Positions 9,500-17,048 of a DNA stretch of 64,000 bases are shown in pieces. How positions within the stretch are numbered: the stretch's first letter is position 1; every line of letters begins with the position of its first letter. The position numbers and the translations under genes were made by a program. The DNA comes from Pseudomonas sp. UBA5706 (GTDB lineage: Bacteria > Pseudomonadota > Gammaproteobacteria > Pseudomonadales > Pseudomonadaceae): the NCBI RefSeq assembly GCF_002419965.1, contig NZ_DIHC01000019.1, positions 1 to 64,000 on the forward strand, in the 5' to 3' direction. Below the pieces are notes generated by a model, which worked only from the letters and a program-made list of their open reading frames with translations, ran no database searches and was not told the DNA's origin.

Positions 9500-9534
9500 T
9501 TAACACGCCTCAATGCATCAAGGAGATTCGCACA

Positions 9535-9933
9535 ATGAAGCACCTGTTACTGACCCTGATGACCACCGTTCTGGCGGCCTGTGCCCACACCCCGGACAAT
9601 CTGCCCGGCACGCTCGACGGTGAGGTCTTTTATCTGCAGCGTATGGCGCTGCCGCCTACCGCGACGTTGAAGGTCACGCTGCAGGATGTGTCGCTGGCCG
9701 ACGCCCCGGCCCAGACCCTGGCCAGCGAGAGCGGGCCGATCAAGGGCCAGGTCCCGCTGCCGTTCCATCTGACCTATGACCAGAAACAGGTCAAGCAAGG
9801 CCACACCTACACCGTCAGTGCGCGCATCGAAGTCGACGGCAAGCTGCTGCTGATCAGCACCGAACGCTACACCGTGGACCTGACGCTGGAGGAAACGCCG
9901 CCCGTCAAGATTCGTCTGAACCCGGCCAGTTAA
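9535..9933 (+). CDS. YbaY-like lipoprotein
   Basis: A 132-residue protein with a lipoprotein signal peptide and lipobox LAAC (lipidated Cys16). The mature part resembles the YbaY / T3SS lipoprotein-chaperone (YscW-like) fold in size and beta-rich pattern, with a C-terminal PVKIRLNP. AAGGAG lies at a good distance from the ATG. It sits between plsB and the DUF4197 gene. Function is unknown; outer-membrane or periplasmic location is inferred from the lipobox. Confidence 0.8.
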   Translation: MKHLLLTLMTTVLAACAHTPDNLPGTLDGEVFYLQRMALPPTATLKVTLQDVSLADAPAQTLASESGPIKGQVPLPFHLTYDQKQVKQGHTYTVSARIEVDGKLLLISTERYTVDLTLEETPPVKIRLNPAS

Positions 9934-9978
9934 AGCACCTGCACCCGATCTTCTTTAGCTTTGAAAAGGACGTAACCC

Positions 9979-10668
9979 ATGCTGCTTCGCTCCCTCTCGC
10001 TCACCGGCTTCTGTGCCGGCCTGCTGCTCTCGGCCAGCGCCTTCGCCTTGTCTCTGGGTGACCTGTCGCAATCGGACGCCACCGGTGGCCTCAAGGATGC
10101 GCTGACCCAGGGCGCGCAGATCGCCGTCAAGCAACTGGGCGTGCCTGGCGGTTTCAGCAATAACAAGGACGTGCGCATCGAGCTGCCAGGCAAGCTCGGT
10201 AAAGTCGCGAGCAAGATGAAGCAGTTCGGCATGGGCGCGCAGGTGGATCAGCTGGAGGCCAGCATGAACCAGGCCGCAGAAGCGGCGGTGCCTCAGGCTC
10301 AGGCCCTGCTGGTGGATGCCGTGAAGAAGATGAGCGTGTCTGATGCCAAGGGCATTCTCAGCGGCGGCAAGGATTCGGCGACCCAGTATCTGGACAAGAC
10401 CAGCCGCGAGCAGATCCGCGCCAAATTCCTGCCAGTCGTCAAACAGGCCACCGACAAGGTCGGCCTGGCGCAGAAGTACAACGCCTTCGCCGGACAGGCT
10501 GCAAGCCTGGGTGTGGTCGATGCCAAAGACGCGAACGTCGAAGGTTATGTGACCGAAAAAGCCCTCGACGGCTTGTTCGAAATGATCGCCAAACAGGAAG
10601 AAGGCATCCGCGCGAACCCGGCAGCGGCGGCCACCAGCCTGGCGAAAAAGGTGTTTGGCGCGCTGTAA
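9979..10668 (+). CDS. DUF4197 domain periplasmic protein
   Basis: A 229-residue protein with a Sec signal peptide ending near ASAFA|LSLG (residue 23) and a DUF4197-type helical body. Family features seen include a glycine-rich GVPGGFSNNKDVRI segment and a C-terminal EKALDGLFEMIAKQE. No catalytic motif is recognised. It is 45 bases downstream of the YbaY-like gene and followed by a strong terminator, so it probably ends this transcription unit. Confidence 0.82.
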   Translation: MLLRSLSLTGFCAGLLLSASAFALSLGDLSQSDATGGLKDALTQGAQIAVKQLGVPGGFSNNKDVRIELPGKLGKVASKMKQFGMGAQVDQLEASMNQAAEAAVPQAQALLVDAVKKMSVSDAKGILSGGKDSATQYLDKTSREQIRAKFLPVVKQATDKVGLAQKYNAFAGQAASLGVVDAKDANVEGYVTEKALDGLFEMIAKQEEGIRANPAAAATSLAKKVFGAL

Positions 10669-10690
10669 ACCAAGCGCTCGACCCGAAACG

Positions 10691-10730
10691 AAAAAAGCCC
10701 CGGCGCCCAACAACGCCGGGGCTTTTCGTT
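10691..10730. terminator. Bidirectional terminator
   Basis: A 13-base-pair stem (10693-10705 with 10714-10726, AAAAGCCCCGGCG) has an eight-base loop and is flanked by A6 on one side and TTTT on the other. It can end both the plus-strand DUF4197 gene and the convergent minus-strand DUF4337 gene. Confidence 0.9.
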
Positions 10731-10738
10731 GCAGGCGA

Positions 10739-11305
10739 TCAAAGATTGAACCATGCCATCACGCCTAGCAAAACACTGACCCCGCCCGCGCCGATGGACA
10801 CCTTTTGCAGCCATTCCTTTCGGGTAAGCAAGGTGATCGCGGCCAGGGAAATCGCCATCTGAATGGCCATCATCGCTTGCGCCCAGCGGTGATGGGAATG
10901 CAGCACCTGCTCGGACTTTTCATCCCACGCCTGCGCCTGAACCTCAAGCGCCTCAGCCTTGGCCCGGGCGGCTTCCTTGTCCACGTTGTAACGCTGCACC
11001 TGAGCGGCGTAATGCGCCGCGTCCAGACCGGGAATGTGGCTGGCCAGGTCCGCAAGGTTCTCGCGACTTGACTTGGCCTGATAGTAATTCCATTGATTGG
11101 ACGCTTCGGTCTTCTTGATCGCTGCGTTGTTCTTGTCCATCGCCGCCTCACTCTCGGTGGACCCGGCCTGATAGCTGAGCAAGGCACCGACAGTGGCCAT
11201 GATGGCCGTCATGACCGCGATCCTTCCGGCAAATCGGTCGCCGGGGGTGTGCGCGTGTTCGACATGGTGTTCGTGAGGGCTGGGAACTTCGAAAGATTCG
11301 GACAT
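10739..11305 (-). CDS. DUF4337 domain membrane protein
   Basis: A 188-residue protein with a His-rich N-terminus (HEHHVEHAH), one membrane segment (about 28-48), a long charged helical middle likely to be periplasmic or coiled-coil, and two C-terminal membrane segments (about 143-160 and 170-187). This fits the DUF4337 family. Function is unknown. It stands alone, convergent with the DUF4197 gene across a shared terminator. Confidence 0.82.
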   Translation of the reverse strand: MSESFEVPSPHEHHVEHAHTPGDRFAGRIAVMTAIMATVGALLSYQAGSTESEAAMDKNNAAIKKTEASNQWNYYQAKSSRENLADLASHIPGLDAAHYAAQVQRYNVDKEAARAKAEALEVQAQAWDEKSEQVLHSHHRWAQAMMAIQMAISLAAITLLTRKEWLQKVSIGAGGVSVLLGVMAWFNL

Positions 11306-11571
11306 GGGCTTATATCGCCTGAAACGACCTTGACACGGATAGTGCTTGAGCAGCGGGAGCTGGCGGGCGGGACTATAGGAGAAATCCTCGAGGCAGAGAA
11401 GCCAGACCGTGAATCCGTTCAGTGAGTAGAAAGGCGGCGCCGCTCGATCGGTCTATAGCCAGATGAACGAGCATCGCTCCCTGCAGCTGCGCGGCTTGCC
11501 AGCGCCGAGGTTATTGGAATTGCCAACGCAGGCAAGCGCTGCTGCTGGAGGATTGCCTGCGACCTGCGAAT

Positions 11572-12354
11572 CTAGGTTTTCAAGGCCTTCTTCGGATAGA
11601 TGTCATAGCGGCTGGACTTGCCATCCAGCGCATACCCCGGCTTCACGCCTTCGATGCTCGGCGCCTTGCGCGGGCGTTTGACCACCACGCGGTGGGTGGC
11701 AAGCGCCAACGCCGCTTCGAGCAGCGCAGGGGCGTCCATGTCATCGCCCACCAAGGGCCGAAACAGGCGCATTTCCTTCTTGACCAGCGCGGTTTTCTCG
11801 CGGTGGGGAAACATCGGGTCGAGATAGATCACCTGCGGCGGCTCGCCTTCCCACGTGCGCAGCAGTTCGATTGAATTGCCGGTCAGCAGGCGCATCTGGC
11901 TAATGATCGCGCCCACGTCCAAATCCTGCGCGCCGCGCGCCAGGCCATCTTCAAGCAGGGCGGCGATGATGGGCTGACGTTCGATCAGGCTCATCTCGCA
12001 ACCCAGGCTCGCCAGCACGAACGCGTCCTTGCCCAGGCCCGCCGTCGCATCCAGTACCCGCGGACGAACCCCGGGCTGAACGCCGACCGCCTTGGCGATC
12101 ATCTGCCCGCTGCCGCCGCCGAACAGCCGCCGATGGGCCGCCTTGCCTTCAACGAAATCCACCCGCACCGGGCCGGGCACATCATCGCCCAGTTGCTGCA
12201 ATTGCAGACCGCCGTCGCTCACTTGCAAGGCAAAATCAGCCTCGGCATCCTCCAGCGGCAGGCCCAGACGCTCGGCCCAGCGCGCGGCTGCGTGCTGGCC
12301 TTCAGGGCTCAGGGTTTCGACCCGAATGCGGCTGGCCGCTTGCTGCTCACTCAT
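11572..12354 (-). CDS. rsmJ: 16S rRNA (guanine1516-N2)-methyltransferase
   Basis: A 260-residue DUF548/RsmJ-family methyltransferase acting on G1516 of 16S rRNA. Family hallmarks are the RVLDATAGLGKDAF SAM-binding loop, LIERQPIIAALLEDGL, and the catalytic-type LDPMFPHREKTALVKKEM segment. The ATG at 12354 (MSEQQAAS) matches the family length; the frame stays open further upstream without start-site support. Divergent from the repeat-protein gene at 12452. Confidence 0.94.
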   Translation of the reverse strand: MSEQQAASRIRVETLSPEGQHAAARWAERLGLPLEDAEADFALQVSDGGLQLQQLGDDVPGPVRVDFVEGKAAHRRLFGGGSGQMIAKAVGVQPGVRPRVLDATAGLGKDAFVLASLGCEMSLIERQPIIAALLEDGLARGAQDLDVGAIISQMRLLTGNSIELLRTWEGEPPQVIYLDPMFPHREKTALVKKEMRLFRPLVGDDMDAPALLEAALALATHRVVVKRPRKAPSIEGVKPGYALDGKSSRYDIYPKKALKT

Positions 12355-12451
12355 TGTGTCCACGCTTTTAAATTCTTTAATGATTGGCAACATCTGCCGA
12401 TAACGAAAGTATCCGGCATTTTGCCAGACCCACGGCTTGTACTGAGCGCTT

Positions 12452-13081
12452 ATGTCAGACATTCAGCAAACATCCTCGATAGGCTATTTGACGTACGCAG
12501 GTGATTACAGCGTACGCAATACCCAAACCCTGAGCGGCGTCACGCAGCTCTGGCAGGATGCGTTTGCCCGTGCCATGGCTCTGCAGACAGACGATAACGC
12601 TGGCACCGCTGCTAAATACAGCGCCGCTATCACGACAGACAGCGTGACCGGTGAGCCTGTCGCCGGTGCCAATACCCTGGGCAAGATCGTCGAACAGCGC
12701 GAATGCCCGGTCGCCGATAAGGAAATCGCGCCGCCAGAGCCACTGTTTTTGCCAATCGCCGAGTTCGAATGGGATCTGGCCGATAAACCTGCGGTGCCCT
12801 TCAGCGCCAGCGAACTGATCGCCCAGCAACGCAATCTGGAATTCGACAGCAGCTGGGTCCGCCCGACGGTGCTCAACCCTTACGACGACAGCATCGATCC
12901 TGGCCCCGGCCCACAGCCGCGGCCGTTGTTCCTGCCAATCGCCGAGTTCGAATGGGACCTGGCCGACAAACCCGCCACGCCTTACAGCGCTGATGAAATG
13001 ACCGAACAGCAGCGCAATCTGGAATTCGACAATGGCTGGGCGCGGCCAATCGTGTTGCAGAACCTGCGTATCGCCGCCTGA
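12452..13081 (+). CDS. Hypothetical protein with an internally duplicated module
   Basis: A 209-residue acidic protein with no signal peptide or membrane segment. Residues 97-141 and 158-202 form two near-identical modules beginning PLFLPIAEFEWDLADKPA and continuing to a QQRNLEFD...W.RP.VL tail, joined by a linker with GPGPQPR. The first 90 residues are Ser/Thr/Ala-rich and unrelated to the module. I do not recognise the family. Base composition and codon use match the neighbours. The start overlaps the rsmJ upstream region and the Shine-Dalgarno is poor, so the exact start is uncertain. Confidence 0.72.
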   Translation: MSDIQQTSSIGYLTYAGDYSVRNTQTLSGVTQLWQDAFARAMALQTDDNAGTAAKYSAAITTDSVTGEPVAGANTLGKIVEQRECPVADKEIAPPEPLFLPIAEFEWDLADKPAVPFSASELIAQQRNLEFDSSWVRPTVLNPYDDSIDPGPGPQPRPLFLPIAEFEWDLADKPATPYSADEMTEQQRNLEFDNGWARPIVLQNLRIAA

Positions 13082-13145
13082 TACATGCTGGGCATTAGGC
13101 ACATCGCATCTGCGGCAAGCGCGCCTGCAGAGTGCGTTACTGCCC

Positions 13146-13844
13146 CTACCTACACACCCGCCAACGGCCCATGTCCACATGGAAATGATTGCGATGCGCC
13201 GCGTTGTAATCAGGGCCGAGCACGGTATGAAATTGCTGACAGGCGCCCTCCCTGACCAGCCTCAGAAATTTCCCGTTATCCCCTCCATCTTTCCAATCCT
13301 TGATTACGGAAATCCTGCGTCCGTCTGCCAGGCGAAACCCTGCGATATCCAGCGCGTTGGCCGTCGCATGCTGACTCAGGCGTCCCTCGCTGCGGTTGTA
13401 AACATTGCGGCAGGCAAAGCTGCCCAGGTGGTCGATCTGCGTGACGTTCTGCCCGAACACCGCTTGGGCCGCCGGTTGCAGCCCGTGAATATCGAACAGC
13501 GCGTAGGCCACCGCTAACGGGCAGGTGGACAGAAAGCTGCTGCTGAGCGCGACATCGCCGCCCTGGATGCGTACCGTGTCAGCCAAGGGACATTTGGCTT
13601 GCCCGATGCTATCGGCCTGATGGGCATAGCGCAGCGTTGAGGTTTGCAATGCCCGGTCGCACAGTACGGGATCATCCTGCAGGCGCCAGAGCTTGAACGG
13701 GGTCAGCAGGTTTGGCTGTTCACGGACATCCAACGGTGCCCACGGATTCCAGCGACCGGGCACTGGCAGCCAGCCCTGCCGTACCGAGACGGCAAGGCCG
13801 GCGCAAACCGAAAGGGACAGCAGCAAGCAGGTCGAACCGCGCAT
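13146..13844 (-). CDS. Extensin-like C-terminal domain protein
   Basis: A 232-residue protein with an N-terminal hydrophobic signal/anchor (about 4-22) followed by an extensin-like domain. It contains paired cysteines (CDRAL, KCPLAD, STCPLA, FACRN, GACQQF, WRVCR) and a metallopeptidase-like histidine pattern: HATANALDI, then HRNHFHVD near the C-terminus. That arrangement resembles D-Ala-D-Ala/L,D-peptidase-like folds, so a cell-wall role is plausible but unproven. It lies just downstream of the DUF72 gene on the same strand. Confidence 0.82.
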   Translation of the reverse strand: MRGSTCLLLSLSVCAGLAVSVRQGWLPVPGRWNPWAPLDVREQPNLLTPFKLWRLQDDPVLCDRALQTSTLRYAHQADSIGQAKCPLADTVRIQGGDVALSSSFLSTCPLAVAYALFDIHGLQPAAQAVFGQNVTQIDHLGSFACRNVYNRSEGRLSQHATANALDIAGFRLADGRRISVIKDWKDGGDNGKFLRLVREGACQQFHTVLGPDYNAAHRNHFHVDMGRWRVCR

Positions 13845-13892
13845 AGGGGCTGGGTTTCCGTACTGAGGAGACAGGCTTGCAGCTAATCAACC

Positions 13893-14780
13893 TCACAGCA
13901 GCCCGAGTTGCTCAACCTCTGGCCCACGTTCAGGGGTTGGCAACTCAGGCAGGCCTGGCAGCAGAGTCATCAACTGGCGGTGGAAACGTCGTGCAAGTTC
14001 AGGGGCCAGCACGTTATCCGGCGTGTGCAGAAAAACGTAAGGGGTACGCCCTTCCTCGATCCAGACGGCGACTTTCTGCGCCCATTGCTCGATGAAGCCG
14101 TCGTTGGCCTCCAGCTCCGGGCGCCCGATGAACCGCACTTGAGGGAATTGCGTGAGCGCTGCAGGGCGAACCGGGACTTTTGGTTTTTTCGATTGCGCGA
14201 GCAGCACCGCAGGGTCGCTGGACACGCAACTGAACAGCGGCCTCGAATCCAGGCAGATACGCTCGACACCCCGATCCAGCAGCAGGCGATTAAGCATCCG
14301 CTCGCCCTCGCCTTTATCGAAGAAGCCCATGTTGCGCACTTCCACCGCCAGGACGCGTCCTTCCAGTGCCTGCCCCTCCAGCGCGTCGATAAAGCAGGCC
14401 AACTCGCCAATCCGGCGCGGGGTAAAGCTTGCAGGCAATTGCAGCCACAGCGGCTGCAGGCGGGCGCCCAAAGGGGCAAGCAGTTGCACGAAGTCCTGGG
14501 CTGCGCTCAGATGCTCGCGCAGATCGCCTGCGTGACTGATGTCGCCAGGAAACTTGGCAGTGAAACGAAAATGCTCGGGCATGACCTGCGCCCAGCGCAG
14601 GACGGTGGTGTCCTTGGGGCGAGCATAGAACGTGGTATTGCCCTCAACGGCGTTGAACACCTGGGCATACAGTTCAAGCATATCGCTGGGACGGGCATCC
14701 TGCGGGTACAGCGAATCACGCCAGGCGTTTTCACTCCAGGATGGGCAACCGATGTAGTAAGGGGGATTGGTGATATTCAA
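13893..14780 (-). CDS. DUF72 (YecE-like) protein, TTG start
   Basis: A 295-residue TIM-barrel-type DUF72 protein. The family opening YYIGCPSWSENAW starts at residue 8, and FNAVEGNTTFYARP, LAVEVRN and TPYVFLHTPDN follow. Biochemical function is unknown. The only start giving a complete N-terminus is a TTG at 14780, which overlaps the stop of the upstream 97-residue gene by three bases (TTGA). This suggests translational coupling with that gene. The next in-frame ATG would delete the conserved N-terminal motif. Confidence 0.85.
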   Translation of the reverse strand: MNITNPPYYIGCPSWSENAWRDSLYPQDARPSDMLELYAQVFNAVEGNTTFYARPKDTTVLRWAQVMPEHFRFTAKFPGDISHAGDLREHLSAAQDFVQLLAPLGARLQPLWLQLPASFTPRRIGELACFIDALEGQALEGRVLAVEVRNMGFFDKGEGERMLNRLLLDRGVERICLDSRPLFSCVSSDPAVLLAQSKKPKVPVRPAALTQFPQVRFIGRPELEANDGFIEQWAQKVAVWIEEGRTPYVFLHTPDNVLAPELARRFHRQLMTLLPGLPELPTPERGPEVEQLGLL

Positions 14781-15070
14781 ACGTGCAGGTCAAGACCCGA
14801 GACTTCGAGATCCCAATCGACAAAGGTGGACGTCGTCAGATAGCTGCTCAGGGCATGCGCAACACGAGTGCTCATGGCACGGGGGAAAATGATGTCTTGC
14901 TGGCGGGCCGGCACATTAGCGGTGCTGCCGGTGGGACGACGAGCCGTTTGCGCGACGACTTCGACCACGTCGTCGATCACCTCTTCGGAGGCGTTGTCTA
15001 TCGTCGCGGGGCCTTTGCGTGGCTTGCGCTTGATCGGGTACGAACGTTGTGAAGGACCGTTGATCCGCAT
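14777..15070 (-). CDS. Small conserved hypothetical protein
   Basis: A 97-residue protein with a basic N-terminus (KRKPRKGP), an acidic middle (EEVIDDVVEVV) and a C-terminal RVAHALSSYLTTS segment. There is no signal or membrane segment and I recognise no domain. The stop overlaps the TTG start of the DUF72 gene, so the two form an operon. The start is an ATG at 15070. Confidence 0.68.
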   Translation of the reverse strand: MRINGPSQRSYPIKRKPRKGPATIDNASEEVIDDVVEVVAQTARRPTGSTANVPARQQDIIFPRAMSTRVAHALSSYLTTSTFVDWDLEVSGLDLHV

Positions 15071-15327
15071 CGATACTTACTCGGCGTCTTATAATGGCAA
15101 TCTAGTTTCACCCTTGCACTAAAGCAATATAGCGAACGATAACTAGACCACACTTATTGCCAATTGTTTAAAGCCCTCGGCATAAAAATGCATATTTGTC
15201 GCCGAACGGTAGCGAACGCTGTGACCCGGGTCGCAAATTGCGGGTCCAGAAGGGCTGGATTTTACCGCCCTGCAGCACGGTGTGCCGGCGCCGGCTCACT
15301 GCTGGCAAGCCATATATCGCGCACCGA

Positions 15328-16002
15328 TCAACGCGCTTTCGGGGTGGCCACCTTGTCTCGCAGATAAACGGGCTGGGCATCGTCCGCGACAATCGCCTCG
15401 CCTCGGTGCCAGGCGAAGGCGCCGAGGGTCAGCAGATCCTGGGCGTGGGGCAACATGGCGGCATCCTGACCGGACGGCTTTACCGCGATGCGATCCGCAT
15501 AACCCCAACCCGTACCGGCGCCAAACCACTGCCCCGATGCGTCAACCGGCAATGCAGCATTCTGCGGGGGCAATACCACCTCTGCGCCCACCAGTCGCAT
15601 TTCCCCGGCGCTCTCGCGATAGCAGCCCCAGTACACCTCATCCATGCGCGCATCGATGGCAGCAGCCACCTGACTGACACCGTTCTCGCGCAGGGCGCGT
15701 TGCGCCAAGACCGCCAGGTTCGACACCGGCAGCACCGGCCGGTCAAGACCGAACGCCAGGCCCTGCACCACCCCGATGGCAATGCGCACGCCGGTAAACG
15801 CACCCGGGCCGCGACCAAAGGCGATGGCGTCCAGGGCCGACAAGCCGATACCCGCCTCGGCCAGCAAATCCTTGATCATAGGCAACAGTTTCTGCGCATG
15901 CAGACGCGGGATCACCTCATAGTGAGTCAGCACCTTGCCGTCGTGCAGCAGGGCGACTGAGCAGGCTTCGGTGGCAGTATCCAGGGCCAGCAAGGTTGTC
16001 AT
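15328..16002 (-). CDS. tsaB: tRNA threonylcarbamoyladenosine biosynthesis protein TsaB
   Basis: A 224-residue ASKHA-fold protein (YeaZ) that partners TsaD and TsaE in making t6A37 on ANN-reading tRNAs. The N-terminus LALDTATEACSVAL and the FGRGPGAFTGVRIA segment are diagnostic. The ATG at 16002 is chosen over a 25-codon upstream extension. A TATAAT -10 lies about 62 bases upstream. It acts in the same modification pathway as tcdA at the start of the window. Confidence 0.94.
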   Translation of the reverse strand: MTTLLALDTATEACSVALLHDGKVLTHYEVIPRLHAQKLLPMIKDLLAEAGIGLSALDAIAFGRGPGAFTGVRIAIGVVQGLAFGLDRPVLPVSNLAVLAQRALRENGVSQVAAAIDARMDEVYWGCYRESAGEMRLVGAEVVLPPQNAALPVDASGQWFGAGTGWGYADRIAVKPSGQDAAMLPHAQDLLTLGAFAWHRGEAIVADDAQPVYLRDKVATPKAR

Positions 16003-16063
16003 CGGGGTTTCCACGGTTGAGCGAAGAGGAATGGCTGAGTGAGGCTGCGTTAAAAGGCCGCGC

Positions 16064-16069
16064 ATTATA
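16064..16069 (-). promoter_or_regulatory. -10 box for tsaB
   Basis: A perfect TATAAT on the minus strand, directly after the adk terminator stem. The -35 lies inside that stem and is not clear. Confidence 0.4.
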
Positions 16070-16070
16070 A

Positions 16071-16100
16071 ACAACAACGACCCGCAAGCGGGCCGTTGTT
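16071..16100 (-). terminator. Terminator after adk
   Basis: A twelve-pair stem with one mismatch (AACAACG / CGTTGTT outer part, CCCGC / GCGGG inner part) has a two-base loop, with T-rich TTGTTTAT on the minus strand. It lies 17 bases past the adk stop and abuts the tsaB promoter. Confidence 0.65.
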
Positions 16101-16116
16101 CACTGCGCCGCGAGGA

Positions 16117-16764
16117 TCAGGCCAGTGCTGCGTTAACCTTGGCTGTGATGTCCTCGACGGAGCCGACACCTTCGATGCTTCGGAACTTCGGCGTGCCGTC
16201 TTTGCTTTGCAGCTGCTGGTAGAACGTGACCAGCGGCTTGGTCTGCGCGTGATAGACCGACAGGCGATGGCGCACGGTTTCTTCGACGTCATCCTTGCGC
16301 TGAACCAGCGGTTCCCCTGTCACATCGTCCACACCTTCGACTTTCGGCGGGTTGAAGACAGTGTGATAAACGCGCCCCGAACCTTCATGCACGCGACGGC
16401 CGGAAATACGCTTGACGATCTCTTCGTCGTCGACCTTGATCTCGATCACGTAATCGATCGCTAGGCCCGCATTTTTCAAGGCTTCAGCCTGAGGGATGGT
16501 GCGTGGAAAACCGTCGAACAGGCAACCATTGGCGCAGTCAGGTTGCGACAGGCGATCCTTGATCAGACCGATAATCAGGTCATCGGAAACCAGACCGCCA
16601 CTGTCCATGACGCTCTTGGCTTTCAAGCCCAGCTCGGTGCCGGCCTTGACCGCTGCGCGCAGCATGTCGCCGGTGGAGATTTGCGGAATGTCGAACTTCT
16701 TGGTGATGAACGTAGCCTGAGTACCTTTACCGGCCCCGGGAGCTCCCAGCAGAATCACGCGCAT
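16117..16764 (-). CDS. adk: Adenylate kinase
   Basis: A 215-residue long-form adenylate kinase (ATP + AMP to 2 ADP). The P-loop GAPGAGKGT is at 7-15, the AMP-binding STGDMLR follows, then CLFDGFPRTIPQ, the LID domain with RRVHEGSGRVYH, and a final EDITAKVNAALA. The LID lacks zinc cysteines, as is usual in proteobacteria. The ATG at 16764 has GAGGAGC eight bases upstream; the alternative five codons upstream is less likely. Confidence 0.97.
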   Translation of the reverse strand: MRVILLGAPGAGKGTQATFITKKFDIPQISTGDMLRAAVKAGTELGLKAKSVMDSGGLVSDDLIIGLIKDRLSQPDCANGCLFDGFPRTIPQAEALKNAGLAIDYVIEIKVDDEEIVKRISGRRVHEGSGRVYHTVFNPPKVEGVDDVTGEPLVQRKDDVEETVRHRLSVYHAQTKPLVTFYQQLQSKDGTPKFRSIEGVGSVEDITAKVNAALA

Positions 16765-17048
16765 TGTTGTGCTCCTCAATTTTTATAGAGATTTCGTCGG
16801 ATTCGCCTGAATGGGGCCAATCGCGTAAAAAATGAACTGACCCAACGGCCAAAGGCTGATCAAGATACACAGCCGATTCATGCCGCACAAGACGCCAAAA
16901 GTCGCAGCAACCCGCTAAAAACCAGTCGCTTGCTATCGATCAATACTTCCGTCGAACGCGGCGCAACACCGGGCAGCGATGGCGCCGCCGACGAGCCCCG
17001 CGTTGCGAGGCAAAGACCATGGTCCTTACCCGCATCGCAAAACCCGCA

